From positions 1,612,001 through 1,676,000 of the forward strand of contig OZ220465.1 of the NCBI GenBank assembly GCA_965115815.1: DNA of 64,000 nt. The letters run 5' to 3'. This DNA comes from VXPW01 sp965115815 (GTDB taxonomy: Bacteria > Pseudomonadota > Alphaproteobacteria > TMED109). The notes under the pieces were generated by a model. The model had not been told where the DNA came from and ran no database searches. It was given only the letters and a program-made list of their open reading frames with translations. This document shows, in pieces, positions 52,809 through 62,088 of this stretch. The position numbers and the translations under genes were made by a program. The first letter of the stretch is position 1. Each line of letters begins with the position of its first letter.

Positions 52809-54306
52809 GAGACACCGACTACCCATGGAATGAGAGGGCGGCAGAGAGGAACCCTGATGAAGGCAGACCCGAAGGTGCGCAGGGAGGTGTACCCCCTCGC
52901 CACGCCGGCCCTGGGGGTGCGCCCCCCAGGGCCGAAACCCCGCCGGCTCGGCGTGCTCCGGACCCGGAGGTTCTCGCCCAGCCGATCCGGCGCCGGTGCT
53001 CGGCCGAGTATCGACTGCGGATCGTCGAGGAGACGGATCGCGGTCGCGAGCTGGGCGAGATCGGCCGCCTGCTGTGCCGCGACGGGCGGTACCGCTCGCA
53101 TCTGTCGATGGGCGCAAGGCCCCCCCGCCGCCGGGGGGCGCTGCAGGGCCTGATGCCGCGCCAGCGCGGTCCCAAGCCGGCGCCGTCCCACCCCCTCAGC
53201 GCCCAGGTTCGCCGGCTCGAGGCCCAAGTGGCGCGGCTGGAGAAGGAGCGGGCCACGGCCCCTACGATTCTCGAAGTTCAGGGAAACGTTGCCGGGCTGC
53301 TGGGATTCCGCCTCCGCGACGGGAAGGACTGCGGAGGGCCGCCCCTTCACTCGCCCGACCGGTCGGCATCACGCCGGCCGGTCGGGCGCTGGGGGGGGTC
53401 TCGGGCCCCGTTCTATCGCCGCCGGAGGCCCGCTCCCGGGCATCCGCAGCCCCGTACGACGCCCGCCCGGGCCCGGAGCGAGGAGCGGGAGCCGGTCCTC
53501 GACCGGCTCGCCTCTCCGCGTTTCGTCGATCGTTCTCCGGCCGAGGTCGTGGCTACGCGGCTCGACGAAGGATGGTACCTGGGCTCGGAGCGCACGAGGT
53601 ACCGCATCCTTTCCGTCCGGCAGCCGGTGCGGGAACGGCGCAACCCGCGCACCCACCCACGCTACTCCAAGCCCGAACTCGTCGCCCGCGCCCGAACCCG
53701 GTCGGGTCCTGGGACCGCACATGGCGGCTCGGGCCGAAGACCGGGTCTTCCTTCTACCGCTACGTGCGGCTCGATCTCTTCCGCCGCTACGGGGTGGGAG
53801 GGAGGGTCGCCGAACGCGAGAGTGCTGCGCTGGCCCGCCGGCAGATCGAAGAATCGTGTCTCCAGCAGGGCATCCAACCCCGGGTGCGGACCCTGCACTC
53901 CGACCGCGGCGCCCCAGGACCCGCCCGTGCACCGCACAACTCCTCGCTCAGCCGCTCCCTCGGCCGCCGCAGGGTCCGCGACAACCACCCCTTCCCGGAG
54001 GCACCGTTCCAGACCTTGAAGTACCACCCCGGATTCCCCGGGCGCTTCCCGGACTGGACTGCCGCGATCACCTTCGGTCGATCCTTCTTCCCCTGGTACC
54101 TCCTGACGAGGTTCACCACGGCCGCGCCCGGCACCGCATCGAGCCACGCCGACGCACCCTGGGCCGAGCCTGGGGCCGGCACCCGGAGCAATTCGTCCGG
54201 GGAAGACCGAAACCGCAGGCGCTCCCCGAAACGGTCTGGACCCACCCGCCGGAGGCAACCGCTACCCTGGGAAATGCTCAGTACAGGACCACCCGTGCGG
54301 TCTCAA
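52809..54306 (+). mobile_element. IS3-family element of a second type (degenerate)
   Basis: The left end tgagacaccgactacccatg and right end ...gtgcggtctca (inverse tgagaccg) are plausible IS3-type ends. Inside are an OrfA-like part (RRRCSAEYRLRIVEETDRGR, then RRLEAQVARLEKERATAPTI) and an OrfB-like part. The first about 100 bases recur in reverse at 58621-58722. Confidence 0.7.
52960..54270 (+). pseudogene. IS3-family transposase (second type), many frameshifts
   Basis: OrfB fragments in order: RLASPRFVDRSPAEVVATRL, THPRYSKPELVARA, GPKTGSSFYRYVRLDLFRRY, ESAALARRQIEESCLQQGIQ, TLHSDRGAP (second catalytic Asp), TLKYHPGFPGRFPDW and RHPEQFVRGRPKPQALPETV. At least five frame changes are needed to read it. 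The first catalytic Asp region (normally W-x-W-D-I-T) is lost. Confidence 0.75.
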
Positions 54307-54513
54307 CGGCGTTGACAGGTTCCGGTTCCGCACAGGCGGCGCGGGGCCCGCCCCATCGGCGCGACCTTCGGTGCACGTATTGTGCGACCATGTCGTCTTG
54401 GCGCAGAAACCGTGTTTCGACTGCGCGTCCGGCCCGGTTGGCTGCGAACGGTTCCGTGCAAGATCCGGGATGGGGTTGAGCCGTGGCGTCGGTCGGACGT
54501 TTGCCGATCCCCA
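54307..54513. other. Spacer downstream of the AAA/nuclease gene
   Basis: About 200 bases with no gene. No clear terminator hairpin seen. Confidence 0.3.
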
Positions 54514-56079
54514 TCATGCGAGCTCGGTGCGAATGCCCATGACGTTGCGCGCCTCGCGCCCGCAGGCCACGCCGATCAGGTGGACCGGGCCGTCGTGGTC
54601 GCGGTACGTCTCCGCATAGCCCCGTTCGCGCATCTGCGCCATGGCCGCATCCAGCGCGGCGGCGCCGTCCTCCTCGTCACTGGCCATCTTGAACTCCAGT
54701 ACGAAGACCTGACCGCCGAGACGCACCACCAAGTCCGCACGGCCGCGATGGGAGGCTTCTTCCGCGCTCAGGTCCACCCCGGCCGCGCGCAGGCCCATGT
54801 AGAGGAGGCTCGCATACCAAGCCTCGTAGCGCGCCAGGTTGCCTTGGGCATGCCACTGGTAGGGGATCCCCGCGAGCCAGGCGCGGAGCTTCTCGTCGAA
54901 GCCCGCGAAGTCGTTCGCCTCCAGCAGCGCGCAGAACTCCCGGCCCCGCTGCGCCGGCTTGGTGCCCTTCTCCCCCAGCCAGGCGAGAAGCTCGTCGTTG
55001 AGGCTGAGCCGGACCTCGAGGTTGGGATAGTCCAGCCGGTAGAGGATCCTGTGGCCTTGCTTCTCTTCCCCCGCGATGGTCAGGTAGCCGCTCTGGAACA
55101 GCAGTGCCTCGATGTCGATGTCGCCGACCTCGAACTTCGAGACCCGCGACATGTCCGCCATCCGCCCCTCCAGTTCCATCGGGCTCACGGACTTCTCCAT
55201 CAGCATCCGGAACAGGAAGTCCGGAGATCCGGTCTCGAACCAGAAGGGACGGAACTCGCGGCGCCGCAGGAACAGCAGCACGTCGTAGGGATTGTAGACC
55301 CGCTCCCCGCCCCGCCAGTGGTAGCCGTCGTACCAGGTGCGGATCTTCTCGCGGTCCAGCCCGGCCAGTTCGGGCCCGAACACCCGGTCCAGATCCTCCT
55401 CGCGGTAGCCGCAGATCGTGGCGAAGCGCGGATCGAGGCTGATGTCCTCGAGATTGTTGAGCCCCGAGAACAGGCTGACCTTCGAGAACATGCTGACCCC
55501 GGTGACGAAGACGAAGCGGACATGCTCGGCACTGTCCTTGACGATGCCGTAGAAGCCGCGCAGGTAGTCCCGGTTGGCCGTCGCGCGCTCCGGATCGTGG
55601 AGCACGTCGAGGATCGGCTTGTCGTACTCGTCCACCAGCACCACGACCTGCCGACCGGTGGCGCGACGCAAGTGATAGAGGACGTTCTGCAAACGCTCCG
55701 GACCCGTGCGGGCGGTCGGTACCTGGTCGAGGCCGGCGCCATGTTCGATCATCGCCAACTGGTTGAGGATGCTGCGCTCGATGTCCCCGGGGTCGTCGTA
55801 CTTCCCGCCGAAGCTCAGCCGCACCACCGGATGCGGCGACGACCAGTCCCAGTGGGGGTGGATGTCCAGTCCCCGGAACAGGGGTTCGTGGCAGGCGAAC
55901 AGCGACCGCAAGGTGTCGAGCAGCAGGCTCTTGCCGAAGCGACGCGGGCGAGAGAGGAAATAGTGACGCCCTTCGTCCACCAGCCGCCGGACGAGCGACG
56001 TCTTGTCGACATAGTAGAAGTCCTCGCTCCGGATCGTCGGAAAATCCTGGATCCCGATCGGAAGACAGCGGCGGGTCAT
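54514..56079 (-). CDS. AAA-ATPase-like protein with PD-(D/E)XK nuclease C-terminus (DUF1703 type)
   Basis: 521 residues, intact. N-terminus LPIGIQDFPTIRSEDFYYVD then KTSLVRRLVDEGRHYFLSRP, with Walker A RPRRFGKSLLLDTL; Walker B VVVLVDEYDKPILD. The C-terminal nuclease-like domain has RADLVVRLGGQVFVLEFKMA, with the D...E-x-K metal-binding pattern. Widespread paralogous family, often in accessory regions and expanded in some genomes; suspected roles in mobile-element or defence biology are unproven. Divergent from neighbouring element debris. Confidence 0.88.
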   Translation of the reverse strand: MTRRCLPIGIQDFPTIRSEDFYYVDKTSLVRRLVDEGRHYFLSRPRRFGKSLLLDTLRSLFACHEPLFRGLDIHPHWDWSSPHPVVRLSFGGKYDDPGDIERSILNQLAMIEHGAGLDQVPTARTGPERLQNVLYHLRRATGRQVVVLVDEYDKPILDVLHDPERATANRDYLRGFYGIVKDSAEHVRFVFVTGVSMFSKVSLFSGLNNLEDISLDPRFATICGYREEDLDRVFGPELAGLDREKIRTWYDGYHWRGGERVYNPYDVLLFLRRREFRPFWFETGSPDFLFRMLMEKSVSPMELEGRMADMSRVSKFEVGDIDIEALLFQSGYLTIAGEEKQGHRILYRLDYPNLEVRLSLNDELLAWLGEKGTKPAQRGREFCALLEANDFAGFDEKLRAWLAGIPYQWHAQGNLARYEAWYASLLYMGLRAAGVDLSAEEASHRGRADLVVRLGGQVFVLEFKMASDEEDGAAALDAAMAQMRERGYAETYRDHDGPVHLIGVACGREARNVMGIRTELA

Positions 56080-56480
56080 CGATCTCTTTTACGTTGCGGT
56101 GCCGGAAACCGCGGCCAAGTATGGTGCGAGGAACCTTCCGTGTCGTGGCTCCGAATGTGCCGGAACGACCGCGTAGAACGCACGGCCATGCTATCCGCCT
56201 GCCTGTTCATGAGCAAGGGACGGATACGACCGGGGCGGACAGGACGGGCAACCCGCAGTCGTTCCGGAACCGTTCCGCACGACTGCGGGCGGCGGTGCGC
56301 GGCGCATCCGACCTTGGCGCCAGCGGAAGTGCGGGAGAGCGCACGGCGAGGTCCTGCGCGGCGCGGGAACGGCCGGCAAGCACCAGCAAAGGCGGACATG
56401 CGTGTTTGCCAAAGCGCAGCGGGCAGGGCAGGGGCATCGCCGGACCAAGCTGCCGGCAAGGGGTTCACGGACATGGTTGC
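56080..56480. other. Intergenic region before the DUF4338-ISAs1 element
   Basis: 400 bases. A pair cccgcagtcgttccgga / cgcacgactgcggg near 56262-56295 forms a strong hairpin. No ORF with recognisable features. It probably includes the AAA gene promoter at its left edge. Confidence 0.35.
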
Positions 56481-56588
56481 GGCAAGGCCATCCCACGCTA
56501 GGTTGGTTGGAAGGCTGGGTTCCGCGGGTTCCGGAGGATTCGGATTGGTGCTGGCTGTTTGTGAAGCGGCGTGGGATCCGTGGTGGTC

Positions 56589-58496
56589 ATGGAACGCGCC
56601 GCGTTTCCCCGACGCTGATACTTCGCACGAGCGGTCTCGCTCCAAGCCATGGCATCCTCCCAATGTCGTCGCCAACCACATCGTAGAGGCTCGAATCGGG
56701 GCCGCTCCATAGTTTCCGCACAGGCTCTCAAGCAATTTGCGGGTCGAGGTCTGCGCTACGTATTCACGTGGCGCGGGCGGTGGATGGGCGCTGCGGGCGG
56801 GCAAACGGGCGCCTTCCGCTGTGCGCCGCGGGACCGTGGGATGGGCGGGCGCCGCGAGGAACCGTTGGAGCGGTTGCACCGGATCGGAAACCCCACGAGG
56901 TTGGTGATTCTGGGGGGCGCCGGGTGTTTCGGGGTCTTGCCTCGTGTGCGTGGTCGCGGATGCAGCGGTGTCTCAGCGACGACGGGGAGGCTGCGTACGG
57001 CACTCCGTTGCGGGTGGCGGAGTCGTTTGTTTCACCGACGAAGTTCCGCGGCACCCTGTACCAAGCGGCGAACGGGACGTGCGTGGGCAGGAGCACGGGC
57101 GATGCGCGCGCCCACGGGCGCTCTACCGATCCGCACGGGGCGGCGAAGGATCGGTACGGGGTTCCGCTGCGTCGCGACGCCGGTCGTCGGTTGCGGGATC
57201 GTGCGCCGCTTCCTGCGGCGTGGGCGTTGCGGGCGACGCAGAGCGGCCGGTCGGCGCGGGCGTTGCGCTCGATGTACCCGCATGGGTGCGACGCGTTCCG
57301 ACGTCCGGCGCGCGCAGGGGCGCACGCACGGCATCGCCTCGGTGCGGTGCGTGAGGGTGCGGGCGCGGCGGGCGAATCGGCACGGCGCGGTGGCAGCGGC
57401 GCGCTCCGCGAAGACGATGACGCAGCAGGATCTGGCGCCGATCGGTGCGTGGAAGAACCCGGACACCGGCCGATAGGAGCCGGTGTCCCAATCGACCGTG
57501 CACCGGGTGCTGCAGAACCCCGACCCGGCGTGGATCGAGGAGGCTCTGCGGCGCTGGGCGCAGCCGCGCCTGCGGGTCGGCCCCGCGATCGCGGTCGACG
57601 GTACGCGCATTCGCGACGCCCACCGCACCGGCACGGATCAGTACGAGACGGTCTCGCGGATCGAACACGGGACCGGCATGCCGGTCTCGATCCTTCACGA
57701 TCCCGATGAGGGTGGGGAGATCGCTGCCGTCCACGCCGCGCTCGAGACCGCGCCGGTGGCCGGCCGTCTGCGCACTCTCGACGCGCTCCACACTCTCCGC
57801 GAGACGGCACGGCGGATCGTCGAGACCCAGGGCGCCGACGGGAGGATGACGGTCAAGGGCCACGCCTCCAAGACCTTCGAGACGTTCGAGAGCATCAACT
57901 GGGAGACCACGAGCACGGGACGCTACCGCGAAACGCCCACGCTCGAGCACGGCCGCATCGAGCCGCGCAGCATCGAAGTCTTCACCCCGCCCGCGAAGAT
58001 GATCCACGATCCTCACGTCCAACCGATCGTTCGTGTCCCCCGGCGCGTCGAATGCACGAAATCCGGAAAACGGACCACCGAGCACGCCTACGGCAGGATC
58101 TCGGTCGCGGCCGACCGCGCCTCGCCGCAACCGGTACTCGCAGGGAACCGCGGTCCCTGGGGGATCGAACGCCATCCCCCCATCCGCGACGCCACCTTCC
58201 GCGAAGACGACTCCAGGCTCCGGGCCCGCAACGCGCCCGCAAACCACGCGATCTTCAACACCCTCGCCCTTGCCGTCATCCTCCACAACCCGCGGAAGCT
58301 GCCCCAGCCCTTCCACCGCTTCGCCGACGCCCGCCACCCCTATGCCGACCCGCGCAAGCCGGTCCTGCACGCCGTCACAAGACCCGGCGGACCGCGCCCA
58401 CACCCCGACCGAAACCGCACGTATCCGAGCCGGACCCCCAACCCGGCCGGCCTCTCGCTCGCCCCGGATCCGCCGAAACGGACCCCTCGCGCCTAG
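56589..58496 (+). pseudogene. DUF4338 (DruA-like)-ISAs1 transposase fusion, frameshifted
   Basis: After MERAA and the inserted tip, DUF4338 continues: FAGRGLRYVFTWRGRWMGAA, RLHRIGNPTRLVILGGAGCF, then in another frame LRVAESFVSPTKFRGTLYQA and GRSTDPHGAAKDRYGVPLRR. Without a gap it runs into the ISAs1 part: RTHGIASVRCVRVRARRANR, KTMTQQDLAPIGAWKNPDTG, then after an in-frame TAG (57474) STVHRVLQNPDPAWIEEAL, GPAIAVDGTRIRDAH and TLDALHTLRETARRIV. The catalytic Asp residues are in AVDGT and LDALH. Two frame changes plus one stop make it dead, but the domain order is clear. Confidence 0.8.
56602..56731 (-). mobile_element. IS5/MITE 2 tip inside the DUF4338-ISAs1 element
   Basis: Reversed, it reads gagagcctgtgcggaaacta, then tggagcggccccgattcgag and the IS5 transposase start region (gccatggcttggagcgagac), as at 8656-8760. 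It is one end of an IS5-type element; the other end is absent. Confidence 0.75.
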
Positions 58497-58620
58497 ATCC
58501 GCGCCGCCACCGGGCCGCAGACGTCCGCACATCTCACAATCGCAGACTCGAACGCGTCGACCCGCGCCGCGATCCAGACTCCGATCGCATCACAGCAACA
58601 AGCATGGGATCTCCTTGCCA

Positions 58621-58722
58621 TGGGCCGGAGCAGCGAGGGGTACACCCCCTGCGCACCTTCGGGTCTGCCTTCATCATGGTTCCTCTTGCTGCTCTCTCAT
58701 TCTCAAGATAGCCGGCGTCTCA
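58621..58722 (-). mobile_element. Left-end fragment of the second-type IS3 element
   Basis: Reverse complement of 52809-52910 with few changes (tgagacgccggctatcttga ... aaggcagacccgaaggtgcg). Cut by the right end of copy F. Upstream of both copies the same about 20 bases (ccctctStgccaacatcgc) occur, so either the element end is longer or a larger segment was duplicated. Confidence 0.65.
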
Positions 58723-59066
58723 GCGATGTTGGCACAGAGGGTTGATCAACGAGGGTCCGGACCTCGCTTCCGTCACGGTCGGGGAGGTGCTCGACGGGAA
58801 CGGACGGATCATCCGGTCGTCGGTGCAACCACCGGCGCCGGTGCCGGAGCAGAGCCACGCCCCGAACTCCCGTCGGTCGGGGAGGTGTCGGTGTCCTGCG
58901 GGGCAAGCGCCCGGGCAACCTGTGGCGGTTCTCGCGGTATCGGTGTGGGATGGGGGTGTGCGGGCATCCTCTCGGCGAAGCGTGGGGGTCCGAGGCTGAA
59001 TGCACCGCCCGGACCGTCTTCCGTGGCAGAACCGGTGGCCGGCTCCTCCGGGTGTTCCCGCGCCCC
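58723..59066. other. Unassigned stretch between element remnants
   Basis: About 340 bases. One plus-strand frame (MINEGPDLASVTVGEVLDGN at 58742) is open for 85 codons but has no supporting homology I can see. The last 8 bases (cgcgcccc) are the left target duplication of IS copy C. Confidence 0.3.
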
Positions 59067-61498
59067 CTGCCATGCACACACATCCTGCCGGTTGACCCCG
59101 AGCCTCTGACCTTCTACGGTGGGTTCCCTGTCGGCCATGAAACCCGTGCACCGCATCCTGAAGCAACCGGCGCACCTGGTCCGGCTGCAGACGCTTCGGT
59201 CTCGGGAGCCGCCGAGCCGTCGCCGCGCCGCGGCTCGACGGGTAGGTCGGGAGTTTCCCCTGACCGATGCACGGGGTCGCGGGCGCGAGCGCAGTTGCCG
59301 GGCGGTCCGGAACGACCTGGAGCGGAGCCGGCAGGTGCGCGTGCCGGCGCCCCGCGCGGGAAGGGGTGGCGGCGCTCCCCGGCGGCTGGGCACCGCGGTT
59401 CCCGTGCCGTCCGGGGTTCCCTCGGAAGCGGGTGCGCTGCACGACCTGCGCCGGGTGCCGGTGACCGGGGAGGCGGACCGGCGGATCGGGAACGAGCTGA
59501 GGTTCCGGGAGCATCCGTGCGGGGCGGCGATGCAGGTGGGCGCCCAGCTGCGGTATCGGGTTCGGTCGGAGCACGGCATCCTGGGGGCCTTGGGCTTTGC
59601 GGCGCCGGCCTTGCGCCTGGCTTCCCGGGACCGGTGGATCGGATGGGACGAGACCGCGCGGTCGCAGCACCGGAACCCTGCGGTGCTCGGTCGGAGCCGG
59701 TTCCTGATCCGACCGTCGGTGCGCGGCCGAAACCTGGGCTCCCGGGTGCTGGGGAGGGCGCTGGCCCGGCTGCCCGACGAGATCGAGGCCCGGTACGGGG
59801 ATCGTCCCCTGTGGGTCGAAACCTTCGTGGATCCGGAAACCCATGCGGGCACCGTGTTGGCCGCCGTCGGCTGGGAGCGGGTGGGAGAGACCACCGGGCG
59901 GGGGCGGTTCGCCCGCCCCGGGCAGGAGCGGTGGTCGGTCAAGGTGGTGGGGATGCGTCCGCTGCGGAGCGACGGGCGGGCGGTTTTGGGCGGGGCAGCG
60001 GCGCCGGCGGAGGCCTTGGGTCCGGCCGACGGACGGGAGCGGGGGAGCGGGACCGCGAACGAGTTCGGCGGAGCTCCGCTGGGGGACCGTCGGCTCAGCC
60101 GCCGGTGGGTCACGAGTGCGTCCCGGATGGCCGACCCGCCCGGCGCATCGTTCCCGGCCGCGGCCCGGGGTCCGCGGGCCTTGGTCACCGGGTACTACCG
60201 GAGGATCGACCCGCCGGCCGCGTCGGCGGTCCCACCGGAGGCCCTTCCGGCTCCGCACCGGGAGCGCACCCGCCGGCGCAGGGCCTCCTGCACGACCGTG
60301 CTGAGGATCCAGGACGGATCGGACCTCAACTTCGCGACCCATCCGAAGTGCGGCGAGCTCGGCCTCATCGGCCGCAACCGGAACGCGTCGGGCACCCGGG
60401 GTCTGCACCTGCACTCCACGCGGGCGGTCGACGCGGACACCGGCATTCCCCTCGGTGTCCCCCGCATCGAATCCGACGCGCCGGACGGCCGGGCCGAGAA
60501 GGGCACGCCGCTCGAAGAACGGAAATCCGCCCGCGGGATGCGGGGCGTGCGAGACACCTCGGAGCGGGTTCCGGACGGCGTGCGGGGCGTCTCCGTACTC
60601 GATCGGGAGGCGGACTTCTTCACCCGGTTCACCGAACGGCAGCGGCTGGGCATCGTCGATCTTCGGGTCCGGGCCCGCCCCAACCGGTCCTTGGGCAAGG
60701 ACGAAGAGAAGCTCTTCGAGCCACGGGCCGCGGAACCCTCGGCCGGATCCCTGGAGATCGAAATCACCCGCCCGTCGGCCCGCACCTCCACCCGCACCCA
60801 GAAGGCCAAGGCGCTGCGGGAAGCGCGGGTCGCCAAGGTACCCCTGCAGTTCCGGCGCTTCGACCTGCCTCCTCCCGGGAACGGAACCGGATCGCACGAC
60901 CCCGTGCCCATGACGGCGGTCCGCAGGACCGAAGAAGATCCACCGGCCGGCGTCGAGCCCCGGCACGGGATCCTGCTCACCCGCCTGCCGGTATCGACCC
61001 GGAAGGAGGCGCGGCGGGTGCGGGAACGGTACCGCCGGCGCGGGCGGATCGAGGACGGGCACCGGGTCCTGAAACGCGGATGCAAGGCGGAATTCCTCCA
61101 CCATCGGGACGGACACCGGATCGAACGGGCGGTCACCATCAAGGCCGTGATCGCTTGGCGACTCTTCGCCAGGGTCCTGCTCGGACGGGAACCCCCCGAA
61201 CGCCCCGCCGAGGTTCGGTTCTGCAAAACCGAAATCCTGGTGCTCAAGGACTTCGCCCGTCGGCACCAGCTTCGGCGCCCACCGGACCACTTGGGGCACG
61301 CCGTGCGGACCCTGGCGATCTTCGGCGGCTACCTCGATCGCCGCAGCGACCCCCCCCCACCCGGACCCACGGTGGTCGGGCGGGGCTACACCCATATCGC
61401 GATCCTGGCCCAAGGCTACGAATGGGGGCTGGAGATGGATCCATCCAGCGAGCTGTACCAGGAAGTACGTCCAGACAAGACATGTGAGTCATAGGCAG
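59067..61498 (+). mobile_element. DUF4338-IS4 element, copy C (2,432 bp, complete)
   Basis: Same ends as copy B (ctgccatgcacacacat; right end atgtgagtcataggcag). It is bounded by perfect direct repeats cgcgcccc at 59059-59066 and 61499-61506, an 8-bp target site duplication. Along its length it differs from copy B mainly by substitutions toward G or C. Confidence 0.9.
59137..61494 (+). CDS. DUF4338 (DruA-like)-IS4/Tn5-like transposase fusion, copy C
   Basis: 785 residues from ATG 59137 (GTG 59119 also possible), one open frame. Same domain order as copy B: DUF4338 (LGALGFAAPALRLASRDRWI; WVETFVDPETHAGTVLAAVG) then transposase with Asp in VLRIQDGSDLNF, Asp in VSVLDREADFFTRF and the Y-R-E-K motif in YRRRGRIEDGHRVLK. 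Several residues conserved in copies A and B are changed to Arg, Pro or Gly (for example LYRLRGR to RYRRRGR), a sign that this copy is drifting even though the frame is intact. Confidence 0.85.
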   Translation: MKPVHRILKQPAHLVRLQTLRSREPPSRRRAAARRVGREFPLTDARGRGRERSCRAVRNDLERSRQVRVPAPRAGRGGGAPRRLGTAVPVPSGVPSEAGALHDLRRVPVTGEADRRIGNELRFREHPCGAAMQVGAQLRYRVRSEHGILGALGFAAPALRLASRDRWIGWDETARSQHRNPAVLGRSRFLIRPSVRGRNLGSRVLGRALARLPDEIEARYGDRPLWVETFVDPETHAGTVLAAVGWERVGETTGRGRFARPGQERWSVKVVGMRPLRSDGRAVLGGAAAPAEALGPADGRERGSGTANEFGGAPLGDRRLSRRWVTSASRMADPPGASFPAAARGPRALVTGYYRRIDPPAASAVPPEALPAPHRERTRRRRASCTTVLRIQDGSDLNFATHPKCGELGLIGRNRNASGTRGLHLHSTRAVDADTGIPLGVPRIESDAPDGRAEKGTPLEERKSARGMRGVRDTSERVPDGVRGVSVLDREADFFTRFTERQRLGIVDLRVRARPNRSLGKDEEKLFEPRAAEPSAGSLEIEITRPSARTSTRTQKAKALREARVAKVPLQFRRFDLPPPGNGTGSHDPVPMTAVRRTEEDPPAGVEPRHGILLTRLPVSTRKEARRVRERYRRRGRIEDGHRVLKRGCKAEFLHHRDGHRIERAVTIKAVIAWRLFARVLLGREPPERPAEVRFCKTEILVLKDFARRHQLRRPPDHLGHAVRTLAIFGGYLDRRSDPPPPGPTVVGRGYTHIAILAQGYEWGLEMDPSSELYQEVRPDKTCES

Positions 61499-61506
61499 CG
61501 CGCCCC

Positions 61507-62088
61507 GGGACGTGATGCGCACGAGGACGCCGGGTGCCCGCCCTCGCGCGTTGGGGGCTGCCGACCCCGGTCACCCGATTTCGTCCGCTGCACGACTGAC
61601 GGCACGCGATTCCGGTGCGCAGGTTCTCCCTTCTTCTCCCTCTCCGGACGGTTGGTCGCCTGTGATGATTCCGGCATTCGGTCTGCGGCTGCGACTGCCC
61701 TGTTTCCGCCGCCTTTCCAGGAGAATCCGGGATCGCGGAAGGGATGCGCAGGATCCGGATGCGCAGAGCCGGGCAGCAGCTGGCGGGCGGCGGGCCCGTC
61801 CCGGCCGGCCCGCGATCCCTGAGCCCGTTCTCGGCGGCCGGAACTCCCTCCGTCGGGCCCGCAACCATCTTTCTGCCGTCATCTGCAGGTTGCCGATCCT
61901 CTCAGGTCGGGTATCGACCCGCCCGCGACCACTTCCGGCCAGGATCTTGCACGGCCGGGTTGCGGGGGTGCGAACGGGCGCCGCTCCGGGACTGCGCGGC
62001 CGCTCCGCACGCCTGCTCCGTGCCGGGCCGGGCAGGCAGTACGGCTGCGATCCGCGGTCCGCCGAGAGAGGAACCTCAGGTTGCGTGA
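61507..62088. other. Intergenic region right of IS copy C
   Basis: 580 bases. Open frames here are GC artefacts; I find no family motif. Several short hairpins are possible (for example gcacggccgggttgcggg near 61950) but none convincing as a terminator. Confidence 0.35.

Larger units (their letters stand above)
56481..58619 (+). mobile_element. DUF4338-ISAs1 element, copy F (near full length, degenerate)
   Basis: Terminal inverted repeats ggcaaggccatcccacgcta (left) and ggcaaggagatcccatgctt (inverted right, 58600-58619). Encodes a DUF4338 domain followed by an ISAs1-type transposase. About 145 bases near the start of DUF4338 are replaced by a 120-bp MITE 2/IS5 tip (56602-56731). No clear target duplication. 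Confidence 0.82.

Noticed and set aside
58742..58999. 85-codon ORF between IS3 debris and IS copy C
   Set aside because: No recognisable motif or ribosome binding site, and codon content is like random GC-rich DNA.
58720..61413. 897-codon minus-strand ORF opposite IS copy C
   Set aside because: Complement of the intact transposase gene; a similar shadow occurs opposite copy B. No independent features.
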